From Bacteroidota bacterium (GTDB taxonomy: Bacteria > Bacteroidota > Bacteroidia > Bacteroidales > UBA932), in assembly GCA_017860395.1 (NCBI GenBank), contig JAGDMC010000075.1:1-6873 (forward strand): 6,873 bases of DNA, written 5' to 3'. The notes beneath the pieces are model-generated. The model was not told where the DNA came from. It saw only the letters and a program-made list of their open reading frames with translations, and searched no databases. Below, piece after piece: positions 1 through 6,873 of the stretch. A program made the position numbers and the translations under genes. How positions within the stretch are numbered: the first letter of the stretch is position 1; every line of letters begins with the position of its first letter.

Positions 1-72
1 TTTATTTCCATGTCTTTGTTATGTATACAAATGGTTATCGAATTGTAAAATTAGAAAGAAATAATTATTTGA

Positions 73-80
73 CAAAAGTA
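73..80 (-). promoter_or_regulatory. Leftward Bacteroidota-type -7 element
   Basis: The minus strand reads TACTTTTG, a full match to the Bacteroidota -7 consensus TAnnTTTG. Nineteen to twenty bases upstream there is only a T-run, not a clear TTG/TTTG -33 element. Transcription would start near position 66 and run leftward toward an ATG at 9-11, which begins a frame leaving the window. The DnaA box at 83-91 lies inside the spacer, so DnaA binding could compete with RNA polymerase. Eight-base motifs of this kind are common in AT-rich DNA, so this is tentative. Confidence 0.3.
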
Positions 81-82
81 AT

Positions 83-91
83 TGTGGATAA
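83..91 (-). promoter_or_regulatory. Perfect DnaA box (TTATCCACA)
   Basis: The minus strand reads TTATCCACA, identical to the high-affinity consensus DnaA-binding box. It lies in AT-rich DNA and falls between the -7 element (73-80) and the expected -33 position of a leftward promoter-like motif. A DnaA box can be part of an origin or of a DnaA-regulated promoter. A single 9-mer can also occur by chance, and no second perfect box was seen in the window, so an origin itself is not supported here. Confidence 0.4.
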
Positions 92-167
92 ACTTTTATA
101 AAAAATTACTAAATGCAAGATAATGAGGAGAATAAATTTTTTAATGATTGTTAAAAACTTTTTAAAG

Positions 168-241
<74 letters not shown>

Positions 242-245
242 ATGT

Positions 246-270
246 ATTTTGCACCGCAAAGATGCAAAAT
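246..270. repeat. Inverted repeat between mdh and tRNA-Ala
   Basis: ATTTTGCA at 246-253 and TGCAAAAT at 263-270 form a perfect 8-bp inverted repeat with a 9-nt loop. It lies between the mdh stop and the tRNA. In RNA it could form a hairpin at the 3' end of the mdh transcript, but no T-run follows it on the minus strand, so it is not a classical intrinsic terminator. The same bases overlap the candidate tRNA promoter, so the symmetry may instead reflect a regulator site or RNA processing. Confidence 0.4.
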
Positions 271-293
271 ATTTTGAATTTTACTAAATCAAA
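257..293 (-). promoter_or_regulatory. Possible promoter of tRNA-Ala
   Basis: On the minus strand a TTTG at 290-293 is followed after 18 bp by TATTTTGC at 264-271, one base short of the TAnnTTTG consensus. An overlapping alternative -7, CATCTTTG at 257-264, matches seven of eight positions but has a worse -33 spacing. Either would start transcription shortly before the tRNA 5' end at 241. The -33 element would lie over the last codons of mdh. The two candidates overlap and neither is perfect. Confidence 0.35.
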
Positions 294-1225
294 TTTAGGT
301 CCTTTAGCACCTGATTAGTTGACCTTACTGAATCTGCGCTCTTCTGGAATTCTGCCTTCTCTTCTGCGTTGAGGTTTAGCTCAACAATTCTTTCCCATCC
401 GTGTCTGCCCACAACTACAGGAACACCAAGGCAGATATCTTCTTGAGAGAATTCTCCCTCAAGCATAACGCTGCAAGGATAAATCTTTTTTTCATCGAGT
501 ACGATAGATCTGACAAGTGCTGCAGCTGCTGCACCGGGAGCATACCAGGCAGATGTTCCTAAGTGTTTTGTGAGAGTTGCACCACCAACCATAGTGTCTT
601 TAGCTACCTGTGCAAGCACTTCGCCGGAAAGCAGTTCGCTTACCGGAATGCCTCTTAAGTTTGCAAATCTTGTCAACGGAATCATGGTTGTGTCTCCATG
701 ACCACCGATAACCATGCCAGCTACGTCACTTGCAGGAGAGTCCAGAGCTTTTCTTAAATAATATACGAATCTGTTGCTGTCAAGGATACCGCCCATGCCA
801 ATTACTTTGTTCTTGGCAAGCTTGGTCCTTTTCAGTGTTAAATAAGTCATTGTATCCATTGGGTTTGAAATCATCACAAATACTGCATTAGGTGAGTATT
901 TCAGTGCGTTTTCAACTACATTGTTTACTATCTCTGCGTTTGTGCTGATAAGCTCTTCCCTGGTCATACCGGGTTTACGGGGAAGACCAGATGTAACAAC
1001 AATTACCTTTGATTTGGCTGTTGCTTCATAATCATTTGTTACTCCGGTTATTTTTGTATCGAATCTGAGGAGCTTCGCGGTTTGCATCATATCAATCGCT
1101 TTTCCTTCTGCAATACCGGGTTTAATATCCAACAATACAATTTCGCCAGCGAATTGCATCATATTCATCGCATTGACACAAGTGGCTCCAACATTCCCGG
1201 CACCAATAACACTTACCTTTGACAT
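284..1225 (-). CDS. mdh: Malate dehydrogenase (LDH-like type)
   Basis: This enzyme catalyses the NAD-dependent interconversion of malate and oxaloacetate in the cytoplasm, in the TCA cycle or, in anaerobes, the reductive branch toward fumarate and succinate. The 313-residue protein has the usual family length. The N-terminal Rossmann motif GAGNVG lies at residues 8-13, with Asp33 at the end of the second strand as expected for NAD preference. The substrate-loop motif LPRKPGMTR (81-89) supplies Arg83 and Arg89; the arginine-containing loop marks malate rather than lactate dehydrogenase. Asn121 lies in the SNP motif, Asp149 and Arg152 in LDSNR, and the catalytic His176 in GGHGD. The ATG at 1225 places the Rossmann motif correctly and, as is usual in Bacteroidota, has no Shine-Dalgarno sequence. 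It is transcribed divergently from the ybeY-mnmG operon, with tRNA-Ala downstream. Nothing in the sequence looks damaged. Confidence 0.96.
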   Translation of the reverse strand: MSKVSVIGAGNVGATCVNAMNMMQFAGEIVLLDIKPGIAEGKAIDMMQTAKLLRFDTKITGVTNDYEATAKSKVIVVTSGLPRKPGMTREELISTNAEIVNNVVENALKYSPNAVFVMISNPMDTMTYLTLKRTKLAKNKVIGMGGILDSNRFVYYLRKALDSPASDVAGMVIGGHGDTTMIPLTRFANLRGIPVSELLSGEVLAQVAKDTMVGGATLTKHLGTSAWYAPGAAAAALVRSIVLDEKKIYPCSVMLEGEFSQEDICLGVPVVVGRHGWERIVELNLNAEEKAEFQKSADSVRSTNQVLKDLNLI

Positions 1226-1255
1226 AATTTTAAAATTTTAATTTATATATTTTAG

Positions 1256-1263
1256 TAGTTTTG
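1256..1263 (+). promoter_or_regulatory. -7 element for the AhpD-like/ybeY/mnmG operon
   Basis: TAGTTTTG is a full match to the Bacteroidota -7 consensus TAnnTTTG and lies 17 bp before the first ATG of the operon. No clear -33 TTG element is seen at the usual distance. The whole divergent spacer to mdh (1226-1280) is only 55 bp and very AT-rich, so the promoters for the two directions must be close or overlapping. For mdh the best minus-strand candidate is ATTATTTG at 1267-1274, which is imperfect and overlaps the rightward start region. Confidence 0.45.
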
Positions 1264-1280
1264 CAGCAAATAATAAAAAC

Positions 1281-1634
1281 ATGAATAGCGTTAAAGAATT
1301 CCGCACATATCGTGCCAAAATGAATAAGAAAATTCTTGATTCTGACAATTTATTTTTTAAGCGATTTTATAATCTTGACACCAGATGTTATGAAGACGGA
1401 GCCTTACCTTCGCAAACAAAAGAAATGCTCGGACTTGCAACGTCAATGGTACTTCGGTGCGATGATTGTATTAAATATCATCTTGAAAAATGTTTTGAAC
1501 AGGGTGTGACAAGAGAGCAGCTTTTTGAAATTTTTTCGGTTGCGAACCTTGTTGGCGGTTCAATTGTTATCCCCCACACAAGAAGAGCCGTCGAATACTG
1601 GGATTTGCTGGAAGAACAAAAAAACAATGGTTAA
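1281..1634 (+). CDS. AhpD-like carboxymuconolactone decarboxylase-family protein
   Basis: This is a small (117-residue) cytoplasmic all-helical protein of the carboxymuconolactone decarboxylase/AhpD fold. The diagnostic redox motif is visible as Cys60-Asp-Asp-Cys63 followed by His67, the CxxC-x3-H arrangement used by AhpD-type alkylhydroperoxidases, so a thiol-disulfide or peroxidase role is more likely than the decarboxylase reaction the family is named for. The conserved core spans about residues 25-105, including a helix with the GG turn at 92-93. No signal peptide or membrane segment is seen. It is the first gene of the operon and overlaps ybeY by 8 nt, which suggests translational coupling. 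The substrate and reducing partner cannot be read from the sequence; no AhpC lies nearby. Family assignment is strong, exact function is not. Confidence 0.85.
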   Translation: MNSVKEFRTYRAKMNKKILDSDNLFFKRFYNLDTRCYEDGALPSQTKEMLGLATSMVLRCDDCIKYHLEKCFEQGVTREQLFEIFSVANLVGGSIVIPHTRRAVEYWDLLEEQKNNG

Positions 1635-2052
1635 ATACTTCAGGGAAAATACTCGTTTTGTTTTCAAAGGACGAAGAGACAATAACAAATGGATTAAGGA
1701 TGTTATTGTATCGGAATCTGCTAATGTTAAATTCAAAGCAGGAGATATTAATATTATTTTCTGTTCAGATGAATATTTACTCGATTTAAACAAAAAGTAC
1801 CTATCACATGATTTTTATACCGATATTATAACATTTGACAATTGTTTAAACAAAATTATATCGGGAGATTTGTTTATCAGCGTCGACAGAGTAAGGGAAA
1901 ATTCAAGAACTTATTCTTCGTCTTTTGATGAGGAACTCCACAGAGTTATTATTCATGGGGTACTGCATCTCCTGGGATACAAAGACAAAACCAAAGCCCA
2001 GAGTAAAATAATGAGAGATAAAGAAAACTTTTATTTAAAGTTAATATATTAG
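1627..2052 (+). CDS. ybeY: Endoribonuclease YbeY (rRNA maturation factor)
   Basis: YbeY is a metal-dependent endoribonuclease that acts in 16S rRNA 3'-end maturation and ribosome quality control in the cytoplasm. The ATG at 1627 gives 141 residues. A longer in-frame start at 1525 would add 34 residues lying wholly inside the upstream gene and unlike the family, so it was not used. The family block after the N-terminal half reads LNKKYLSHDFYTDIITFD (54-71), matching the usual LN-x-x-Y/R...D-x-x-TDV-x-SF region. The metal-site motif is HGVLHLLGYKD, giving His110 and His114, but the third ligand position, His in E. coli, is Asp120 here. I recall a GYKD ending from other Bacteroidota YbeY proteins, so this is probably a lineage variant, not a broken enzyme. 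The stop codon directly abuts the mnmG start, so the two are almost certainly co-translated. Confidence 0.93.
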   Translation: MVKYFRENTRFVFKGRRDNNKWIKDVIVSESANVKFKAGDINIIFCSDEYLLDLNKKYLSHDFYTDIITFDNCLNKIISGDLFISVDRVRENSRTYSSSFDEELHRVIIHGVLHLLGYKDKTKAQSKIMRDKENFYLKLIY

Positions 2053-4131
2053 ATGACAGACAGCTACGACATAATAGTTATTGGAGCGGGACATGCGGGT
2101 TGTGAAGCAGCGCATGCAGCTGCAAAGATGGGTTCGAAGGTCCTTCTTTTAACTATGGACATGAATAAGATTGCTCAAATGTCTTGCAATCCTGCAATTG
2201 GTGGAATAGCTAAAGGGCAGATTGTTAGGGAAATAGATGCGCTGGGCGGCTGCTCCGCAGCTGTTACAGATGCAAGTACTCTCCAATTCCGGATGCTAAA
2301 CCGGTCTAAAGGACCTGCTATGTGGAGCCCGAGGGCTCAATGCGACAGACAGCACTATTCATTGAACTGGAGATATATTTTGGAAAACACTCCAAACTTA
2401 AATATCTGGCAGGACACAGTTGTCTCTTTTATCTTTGACAATAATTCTGTTACCGGAGTAACAACTGAACTCGGAGCGACATTTAGTGCAAAATCCGTGA
2501 TTCTTACTGCAGGTACATTTTTAAATGGTAAACTATTTATTGGCCTTCATTCAGCTGAGGGCGGCAGAGTAGGGGAACTTCCTTCTCTTCACCTATCTGA
2601 GCAGCTTTTGAGTATGGGATTTTTGGTTGAAAAAATGAAGACCGGAACACCTCCGAGAATTGATGCAAGATCGGTTGATTTATCAAAACTGGAAATACAG
2701 CCCGGTGACAGCAATCCGGAGAAATTCTCTTTCTTAAATATTCCGTCACCAATTCAAGGTTCGGTTAAGCAGATGAGTTGTTACATGGTCCATACAAATA
2801 GTAAAGTTCACGATATACTAAAAGATGGCTTTGAATTTTCTCCTCTGTTTTCCGGGAAGATATCCGGTAAAGGGCCGAGATATTGTCCTAGTATTGAGGA
2901 TAAGCTAAGAACTTTTTCCGATAAAAATTCCCACCAGCTATTTTTAGAGCCGGAAGGATGGAATACGAATGAATATTATCTTCAGGGATTTTCGTCTTCT
3001 TTGCCACTTGATACTCAATATGCCGCTTTAAGGGCAATTCCGGGATTTGAAAATGTAATTATTTTCCGGCCGGCTTACGCTGTGGAATATGATTACTTTC
3101 CACCTACTCAGTTGAACCACACTCTTGAAACCAAAATTATATCCAATCTTTATTTTGCAGGTCAGGTTAACGGAACAACAGGTTATGAAGAAGCAGCCGC
3201 TCAGGGCTTAATTGCAGGAATCAATGCGCATTTAAAACTGGCGGGGAAAGAACCGTTGATTCTAAAACGCAATCAGGCCTATATTGGTGTTCTCATAGAC
3301 GACTTAGTAACAAAGGGAGTTGATGAGCCATACAGAATGTTTACATCCCGGGCAGAATACAGAATTTTACTGAGGCAGGATAATGCAGACCTCCGGCTCA
3401 CAAATATTGGTTATAAAATTGGCCTTGCTTCTCACGAAAGATTCAGGCTAATCAATAAGAAATACGAGCTAATCAATGATATTATTGATTTTTTAACTAC
3501 TGCTACAATCTCTCCTGACGAGGCTAATCCTTTTCTTGAGAGAATTAGCACAACCACGATTAATCAAAAAAAGAAGATTTCCGAAATTTTAAGCAGGCCT
3601 CAGGTAGATTTAAAATCGCTAATTGAAATTGTTCCACGTGGAACGATTGAAAACTATTTGGCTGAAAAAGCAAACACATCTATAAATGCACCTCAAATAT
3701 TAGAGATTTTATTTGATGCAGATAAAGAAGAGAATACAGTAAGTAATTCCCTATCAAATAGTGATATATCTTCCCTGACCGAAACTTTTTCTACTCTGGC
3801 TGCTGATCTTTTATTGCCATATCAGAATAATGCTTACAATGGGAGTATTTCCGGCGTAAAAATCATTAAAAAAGAGATACTTGAATCTGTTGAGATCCTC
3901 ATTAAATATAAAGGATACATAGACAGGGAGAAGAGAATAGCCGATAAAATTTTAAAACTGGAAGAGATTAAGATTCCTGAGAAGTTTGATTATACAAACC
4001 TTACTTCATTGTCTATTGAATCAAGGCAAAAGCTGCAAAAACAAAGGCCAAAGACAATATCTCAGGCATCAAGAATTCCTGGTGTTTCTCCTGCGGACAT
4101 ATCTATTCTGCTTATATATTTCGGTAGATAG
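2053..4131 (+). CDS. mnmG: tRNA uridine-5-carboxymethylaminomethyl(34) synthase subunit MnmG (GidA), with extra C-terminal segment
   Basis: MnmG is the FAD-binding partner of the GTPase MnmE; together they install the cmnm5 group on U34 in the wobble position of several tRNAs. The FAD-binding motif GAGHAGCEAA (11-20) is followed by SCNPAIGGIAKG (44-55), a conserved Cys in PRYC (Cys278), GTTGYEEAAAQG near 374-385 and SRAEYRILLR near 432-441. The C-terminal signature RIPGVSPADIS begins at residue 674. At 692 residues the protein is longer than the usual 620-630. By eye, the excess of about 70 residues falls between the RPQVDLKSL segment (about 515-525) and ESVEILIKYKGYI (about 612-624), which are much closer in E. 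coli MnmG. The extra part is rich in Ser and Asn. The frame is intact throughout, so the gene appears functional. A parS-like palindrome lies in the gene at the left edge of the extra segment. Confidence 0.96.
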   Translation: MTDSYDIIVIGAGHAGCEAAHAAAKMGSKVLLLTMDMNKIAQMSCNPAIGGIAKGQIVREIDALGGCSAAVTDASTLQFRMLNRSKGPAMWSPRAQCDRQHYSLNWRYILENTPNLNIWQDTVVSFIFDNNSVTGVTTELGATFSAKSVILTAGTFLNGKLFIGLHSAEGGRVGELPSLHLSEQLLSMGFLVEKMKTGTPPRIDARSVDLSKLEIQPGDSNPEKFSFLNIPSPIQGSVKQMSCYMVHTNSKVHDILKDGFEFSPLFSGKISGKGPRYCPSIEDKLRTFSDKNSHQLFLEPEGWNTNEYYLQGFSSSLPLDTQYAALRAIPGFENVIIFRPAYAVEYDYFPPTQLNHTLETKIISNLYFAGQVNGTTGYEEAAAQGLIAGINAHLKLAGKEPLILKRNQAYIGVLIDDLVTKGVDEPYRMFTSRAEYRILLRQDNADLRLTNIGYKIGLASHERFRLINKKYELINDIIDFLTTATISPDEANPFLERISTTTINQKKKISEILSRPQVDLKSLIEIVPRGTIENYLAEKANTSINAPQILEILFDADKEENTVSNSLSNSDISSLTETFSTLAADLLLPYQNNAYNGSISGVKIIKKEILESVEILIKYKGYIDREKRIADKILKLEEIKIPEKFDYTNLTSLSIESRQKLQKQRPKTISQASRIPGVSPADISILLIYFGR
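3630..3645. promoter_or_regulatory. parS-like ParB-binding site 1 (inside mnmG)
   Basis: TGTTCCACGTGGAACG contains a perfect 14-bp palindrome (3631-3644) and matches the widespread bacterial parS consensus TGTTTCACGTGAAACA at 13 of 16 positions; the differences are the C/G pair at positions 5 and 12 and the last base. parS sites are bound by ParB, which loads and spreads to drive chromosome segregation, and they often lie inside genes near the origin. Here the site encodes Val-Pro-Arg-Gly-Thr (residues 527-531) of MnmG. A second copy lies 520 bp downstream. ParB is not encoded in the window, so function is inferred. Confidence 0.6.
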
Positions 4132-4149
4132 CAAGAAAATAACGGTAAT

Positions 4150-4165
4150 TGTTCCTCGTGGAACA
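4150..4165. promoter_or_regulatory. parS-like ParB-binding site 2 (mnmG/GNAT convergent spacer)
   Basis: TGTTCCTCGTGGAACA matches the parS consensus at 13 of 16 positions and is palindromic except for one central mismatched pair (positions 7 and 10). Including flanking bases, 18 nt here (4147-4164) match 17 of 18 with site 1 (3627-3644). It occupies much of the 41-bp spacer between the convergent mnmG and acetyltransferase stop codons. The same bases could form a 6-bp hairpin, but no T-run follows on either strand, so a terminator explains it less well than a ParB site does. Confidence 0.5.
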
Positions 4166-4172
4166 TAATGTG

Positions 4173-5096
4173 CTATTCCATCGGAAGAGAGAGGTGGAGC
4201 TTATCGATAGATTTTGCAATACCATCCTTTAATTCCATGAAAAGAGCTGCCCGTTCTGTGTTGGAGCCGGGCAGCTTTTCATAACCATAGCCAGGAAGAT
4301 CCGCTTTTACAATATAAGTCTCGCTTCTTCCGGTAAATCTCAATACTGAATATATATCTTGAAAATCATCCATAGTAGTTGCGTTGCTTTCAAGAATTTT
4401 GAAGATTTTTCCTGAGATATCCGTTTCATCAGGGTATCCTATAATGTAAATGCGCTTTGTTAATCCTTCAATAGTGATTTTTTCGAATTCAAATGCACTG
4501 CCATTTCTGTCCAATACCTCGGAAAGAGCATATCTGAGGATGGTAAGTGGCCACATGAAGCAGGATATTGATAATTGCTCTTCTCGTAATTTAGCTAGGC
4601 GTTCAGAAGAAAGTTGTTTAATAGAACCTATTATTTTTTGATATCTCCAACTGATGGACGCCTTATCTATTTGCTCAAAATATTGTTTATATGAAGATTT
4701 AAGCAGTTCATTTTCAAAGCCAAGCTTTTGATATAGCTCAAAAAGACCCACGGTTGCGGGCTTTACCAGCAAATATGAATAGCCCTTAATTTTAAGATAA
4801 TCAATGGCTTTCTCAATAATTATCCGGGAATAGGAGTTGCCTCGGTGGTCCGGTAGAGTACCTACTCCATAAAGATAGCCGCCCGAAATATTCTCTCCCT
4901 TTAAAATTGCGTAAGAAGGAATGACAGAAGCACATGAGTAAATATCGCCATTTTCTTCTCCCAGTACCCATGTTTTGGTATGAGGGAGGCAATGGTTTAG
5001 GTATTTATATATATAATCCTCATCATCAGTGAAACAAGCTCGCCATATCTCAGCTATATATTCCCTGTCTTTAATTGTGGCTTCCCGTATTACCAT
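4173..5096 (-). CDS. GNAT-family N-acetyltransferase, two-part protein
   Basis: Residues 1 to about 140 look like a GNAT acetyltransferase domain, which transfers an acetyl group from acetyl-CoA to an amine or related acceptor. It opens with VIREATIKDREYIAEIW, a typical first strand and helix, and the central strand GGYLYGVGTLPDHRG leads into the acetyl-CoA pyrophosphate loop. That loop reads Arg85-Gly-Asn-Ser-Tyr-Ser90, whereas the family norm is R/Q-x-x-G-x-G/A, so both expected small residues are Ser. FELYQKLGFE near 119-128 is the usual C-terminal GNAT element. The remaining 165 or so residues match nothing I recognise and have no visible membrane segment. The gene starts 3 nt after the acyl-CoA synthetase stop, so it is the second gene of that operon. 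The acceptor substrate is unknown; a link to acyl metabolism is only suggested by position. Confidence 0.8.
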   Translation of the reverse strand: MVIREATIKDREYIAEIWRACFTDDEDYIYKYLNHCLPHTKTWVLGEENGDIYSCASVIPSYAILKGENISGGYLYGVGTLPDHRGNSYSRIIIEKAIDYLKIKGYSYLLVKPATVGLFELYQKLGFENELLKSSYKQYFEQIDKASISWRYQKIIGSIKQLSSERLAKLREEQLSISCFMWPLTILRYALSEVLDRNGSAFEFEKITIEGLTKRIYIIGYPDETDISGKIFKILESNATTMDDFQDIYSVLRFTGRSETYIVKADLPGYGYEKLPGSNTERAALFMELKDGIAKSIDKLHLSLPME

Positions 5097-5099
5097 TTT

Positions 5100-6872
5100 C
5101 TATTCATTCTTATAAATATCAGCAATAAGGTCGGCATATTTTGCCCTTATTTTAGTTCTTTTCAGCTTCAAAGTCTGTGAAAGCATGTCGTTTAGCGGAG
5201 TCCACTCGTCAATAATCAACTTAGGTCTTTTAACTTGTTCGTGAATAGCCAGGCGGCTGTTAACTTTTTCTATCTCCTTATTGATTTTTTTAATGACTTC
5301 CGGCTTAGATATAAGGTCCATATTATCTGCATATTGAATCTTATGTTTGGCAGCCCAGAAATGAAGACCGTTTATATTCGGAATTATTATCGCTGAAGCA
5401 AATTTTTGATTTTCACCTATAACCATACAGTTTTCAATATATGAAGATTCTTTTAGCAGGTTCTCAATTACCTGAGGCGCAACATATTTACCTGCAGAAA
5501 GCTTGAAAATTTCTTTCTTCCTGTCGGTTATTTTCAGGAAGATCTTATCTACCATTACTCCGATGTCGCCGGTATGCAGCCAGCCCTCGCTGTCAATAAC
5601 TTCCTTTGTATATTCCGGGTCTTTATAGTAACCAAGCATAATGTGAGGGCCACGTGAAAGAATTTCTCCGTCTTCGGCAATTTTCATCTCAGTTCCTTCC
5701 ATTGCTTTACCTACAGTTCCGATTTTAATAATCATCTCTTTGGGATTATTTACCGCTATAACCGGGGAGGCTTCTGTCATGCCGTAACCTTCAAACACAT
5801 ACATCTTTGCAGCTGTAAAGAGCCGGATTATCTTAGCCTGGATAGCGGAACCGCCGGAAACAACAAGCATCTCTTTTCCTCCAAGTTTCTCTCTCCATTT
5901 GCTGTACACAAGCTTGTCTGCAATTGAGTACCTGAGTTTGTATAAAGGGCTTGTGTTTGAATAATCAAATTTGCATGCAATCGAAAAAGCCCAGTTGTAT
6001 ATAAGTTTTTTAATCCCGCTTAAATCCTTTCCTGCACTTTCAAATTTTGAAAACATCATCTCCAGTACTCTTGGAACTGCACAAAATCCGTCTGCCTTGC
6101 AATCTGCAAGGTCTGTCGCAATAGTTGAGAGACTTTCGGCATAATAGATGCTGATGCCGAGATATTGATAGTCATAATTCATGCTGCGCTCATAAATATG
6201 ACACAGAGGCAGGAAACTAAGCATTTTATGTCTGTAGTCTCTTATCTGCTGTACTGCTGTTCCAATAAACTCAAAGACAAGATTTCTGTGAGTGAGCATA
6301 ACTCCTTTTGGTGTACCAGTGGTTCCGGAAGTGTAAATTATTGTAGCAATCTCACTATCACTTAGTTCTGCCTTGTTTTTCTTTATTGTTTCTTCATATT
6401 TGGATGCATTTTCATCCCCAAGCTTATACAAATATTCAATTGATTCATAGCCTTCAACATGGTCCAGCGTATATACTTTTATGGGATGGTCCGCTTTTTC
6501 TATAAATGGTACAAGTTTTTTCACAAGAGATTCGTTGCCAAGAATTATGACTTTAGCATCACTGTGATTAAAAATGTGTTTATAGTCTTCGTTGCTCATT
6601 GTTGTATAAACCGGAACATATATAAGGTTTGCGAGTGTGAGACCCATATCTATGAAGTTCCACTCCGGTCTGTTCGCACAAATGGCAATAACTTTGTCAT
6701 CCTTTTTCAGGCCAATTGAAAGAAAGGCATAGGCAAGCTTATGGGAATATTCGTAATAGTCTTTGCAAGAGTATTTTATCCACTTACCATTGAATTTTCT
6801 GCTCAGAATATCATCTTTCGGATATTGTGTGACCAGATTTTCTAAAAGATCAAATGTTCTTTTAACTTCCAT
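5100..6872 (-). CDS. Long-chain fatty acid-CoA ligase (AMP-binding)
   Basis: This ANL-superfamily enzyme activates fatty acids with ATP to an acyl-adenylate and then to acyl-CoA, for lipid synthesis or breakdown. All adenylation motifs are present in order: the P-loop YTSGTTGTPKG (180-190), EGYGMTEASP (361-370), WLHTGD (431-436), the hinge region TDRKKEIFKLSAGKY (449-463) and the C-terminal lysine region TLKLKR (567-572). At 590 residues it has the length of the long-chain synthetases of Bacteroidota. The N-terminus MEVKRTFDLLENL resembles the normal start of that group, so the ATG at 6872 is probably the true start even though the window ends one base beyond it. Any promoter lies outside the window. 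It is the first visible gene of a leftward operon with the GNAT protein. A fadD-type symbol is possible, but chain-length preference cannot be read from the sequence, so none is given. Confidence 0.93.
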   Translation of the reverse strand: MEVKRTFDLLENLVTQYPKDDILSRKFNGKWIKYSCKDYYEYSHKLAYAFLSIGLKKDDKVIAICANRPEWNFIDMGLTLANLIYVPVYTTMSNEDYKHIFNHSDAKVIILGNESLVKKLVPFIEKADHPIKVYTLDHVEGYESIEYLYKLGDENASKYEETIKKNKAELSDSEIATIIYTSGTTGTPKGVMLTHRNLVFEFIGTAVQQIRDYRHKMLSFLPLCHIYERSMNYDYQYLGISIYYAESLSTIATDLADCKADGFCAVPRVLEMMFSKFESAGKDLSGIKKLIYNWAFSIACKFDYSNTSPLYKLRYSIADKLVYSKWREKLGGKEMLVVSGGSAIQAKIIRLFTAAKMYVFEGYGMTEASPVIAVNNPKEMIIKIGTVGKAMEGTEMKIAEDGEILSRGPHIMLGYYKDPEYTKEVIDSEGWLHTGDIGVMVDKIFLKITDRKKEIFKLSAGKYVAPQVIENLLKESSYIENCMVIGENQKFASAIIIPNINGLHFWAAKHKIQYADNMDLISKPEVIKKINKEIEKVNSRLAIHEQVKRPKLIIDEWTPLNDMLSQTLKLKRTKIRAKYADLIADIYKNE

Positions 6873-6873
6873 A

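Larger units (their letters stand above)
1..167. other. AT-rich intergenic stretch at left edge
   Basis: This stretch shows no complete coding region. It is very AT-rich, with runs of A and T throughout. It contains a perfect DnaA box on the minus strand at 83-91 and a leftward TAnnTTTG promoter-like element at 73-80. A minus-strand ATG at 9-11 opens a reading frame (Met-Glu-Ile) that leaves the window, so the stretch may be the upstream region of a leftward gene mostly outside the window. Just downstream of the tRNA, at about 153-167, there is a weak A/T-only inverted repeat that could help end the tRNA transcript, but it is too weak to call. Confidence 0.5.

Overview
The window looks like a chromosomal segment from a member of the Bacteroidota, probably Bacteroidales-like. 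Four things point there: AT-leaning DNA, start codons without a visible Shine-Dalgarno sequence, promoter elements of the TAnnTTTG (-7) type, and the back-to-back ybeY-mnmG pair that is common in that phylum. All assignments come from reading protein motifs and DNA by eye; no database search was run.

Layout, left to right. Positions 1-167 are an AT-rich stretch without a visible complete gene; it carries a perfect 9-bp DnaA box and a leftward promoter-like motif. A tRNA-Ala (anticodon GGC, minus strand) follows at 168-241, then malate dehydrogenase (mdh, minus, 284-1225). A 55-bp divergent spacer separates mdh from a rightward, tightly packed operon: an AhpD/carboxymuconolactone-decarboxylase-like protein (1281-1634), ybeY (1627-2052, overlapping the previous gene by 8 nt) and mnmG/gidA (2053-4131, starting at the base after the ybeY stop). 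mnmG converges on a leftward two-gene operon whose promoter lies beyond the right edge: a long-chain acyl-CoA synthetase (5100-6872), then a GNAT-family acetyltransferase (4173-5096) starting only 3 nt downstream.

Functionally this is mostly housekeeping: central carbon metabolism (mdh), RNA maturation and tRNA modification (ybeY, mnmG, tRNA-Ala), and fatty-acid activation with a companion acetyltransferase. No phage, transposon, CRISPR or defence gene is visible.

The most interesting signal is in the DNA rather than the proteins. Two near-identical parS-like sites (ParB centromere sites) lie 520 bp apart: one inside mnmG (3630-3645), one filling the short convergent spacer just after mnmG (4150-4165). 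The mnmG copy sits at the left edge of a roughly 70-residue segment that MnmG proteins such as the E. coli one lack, so the site may be tied to an insertion in a conserved gene. Together with the DnaA box at 83-91, this suggests an origin-proximal segregation locus. That is an inference, which genome position and ParB binding could test.
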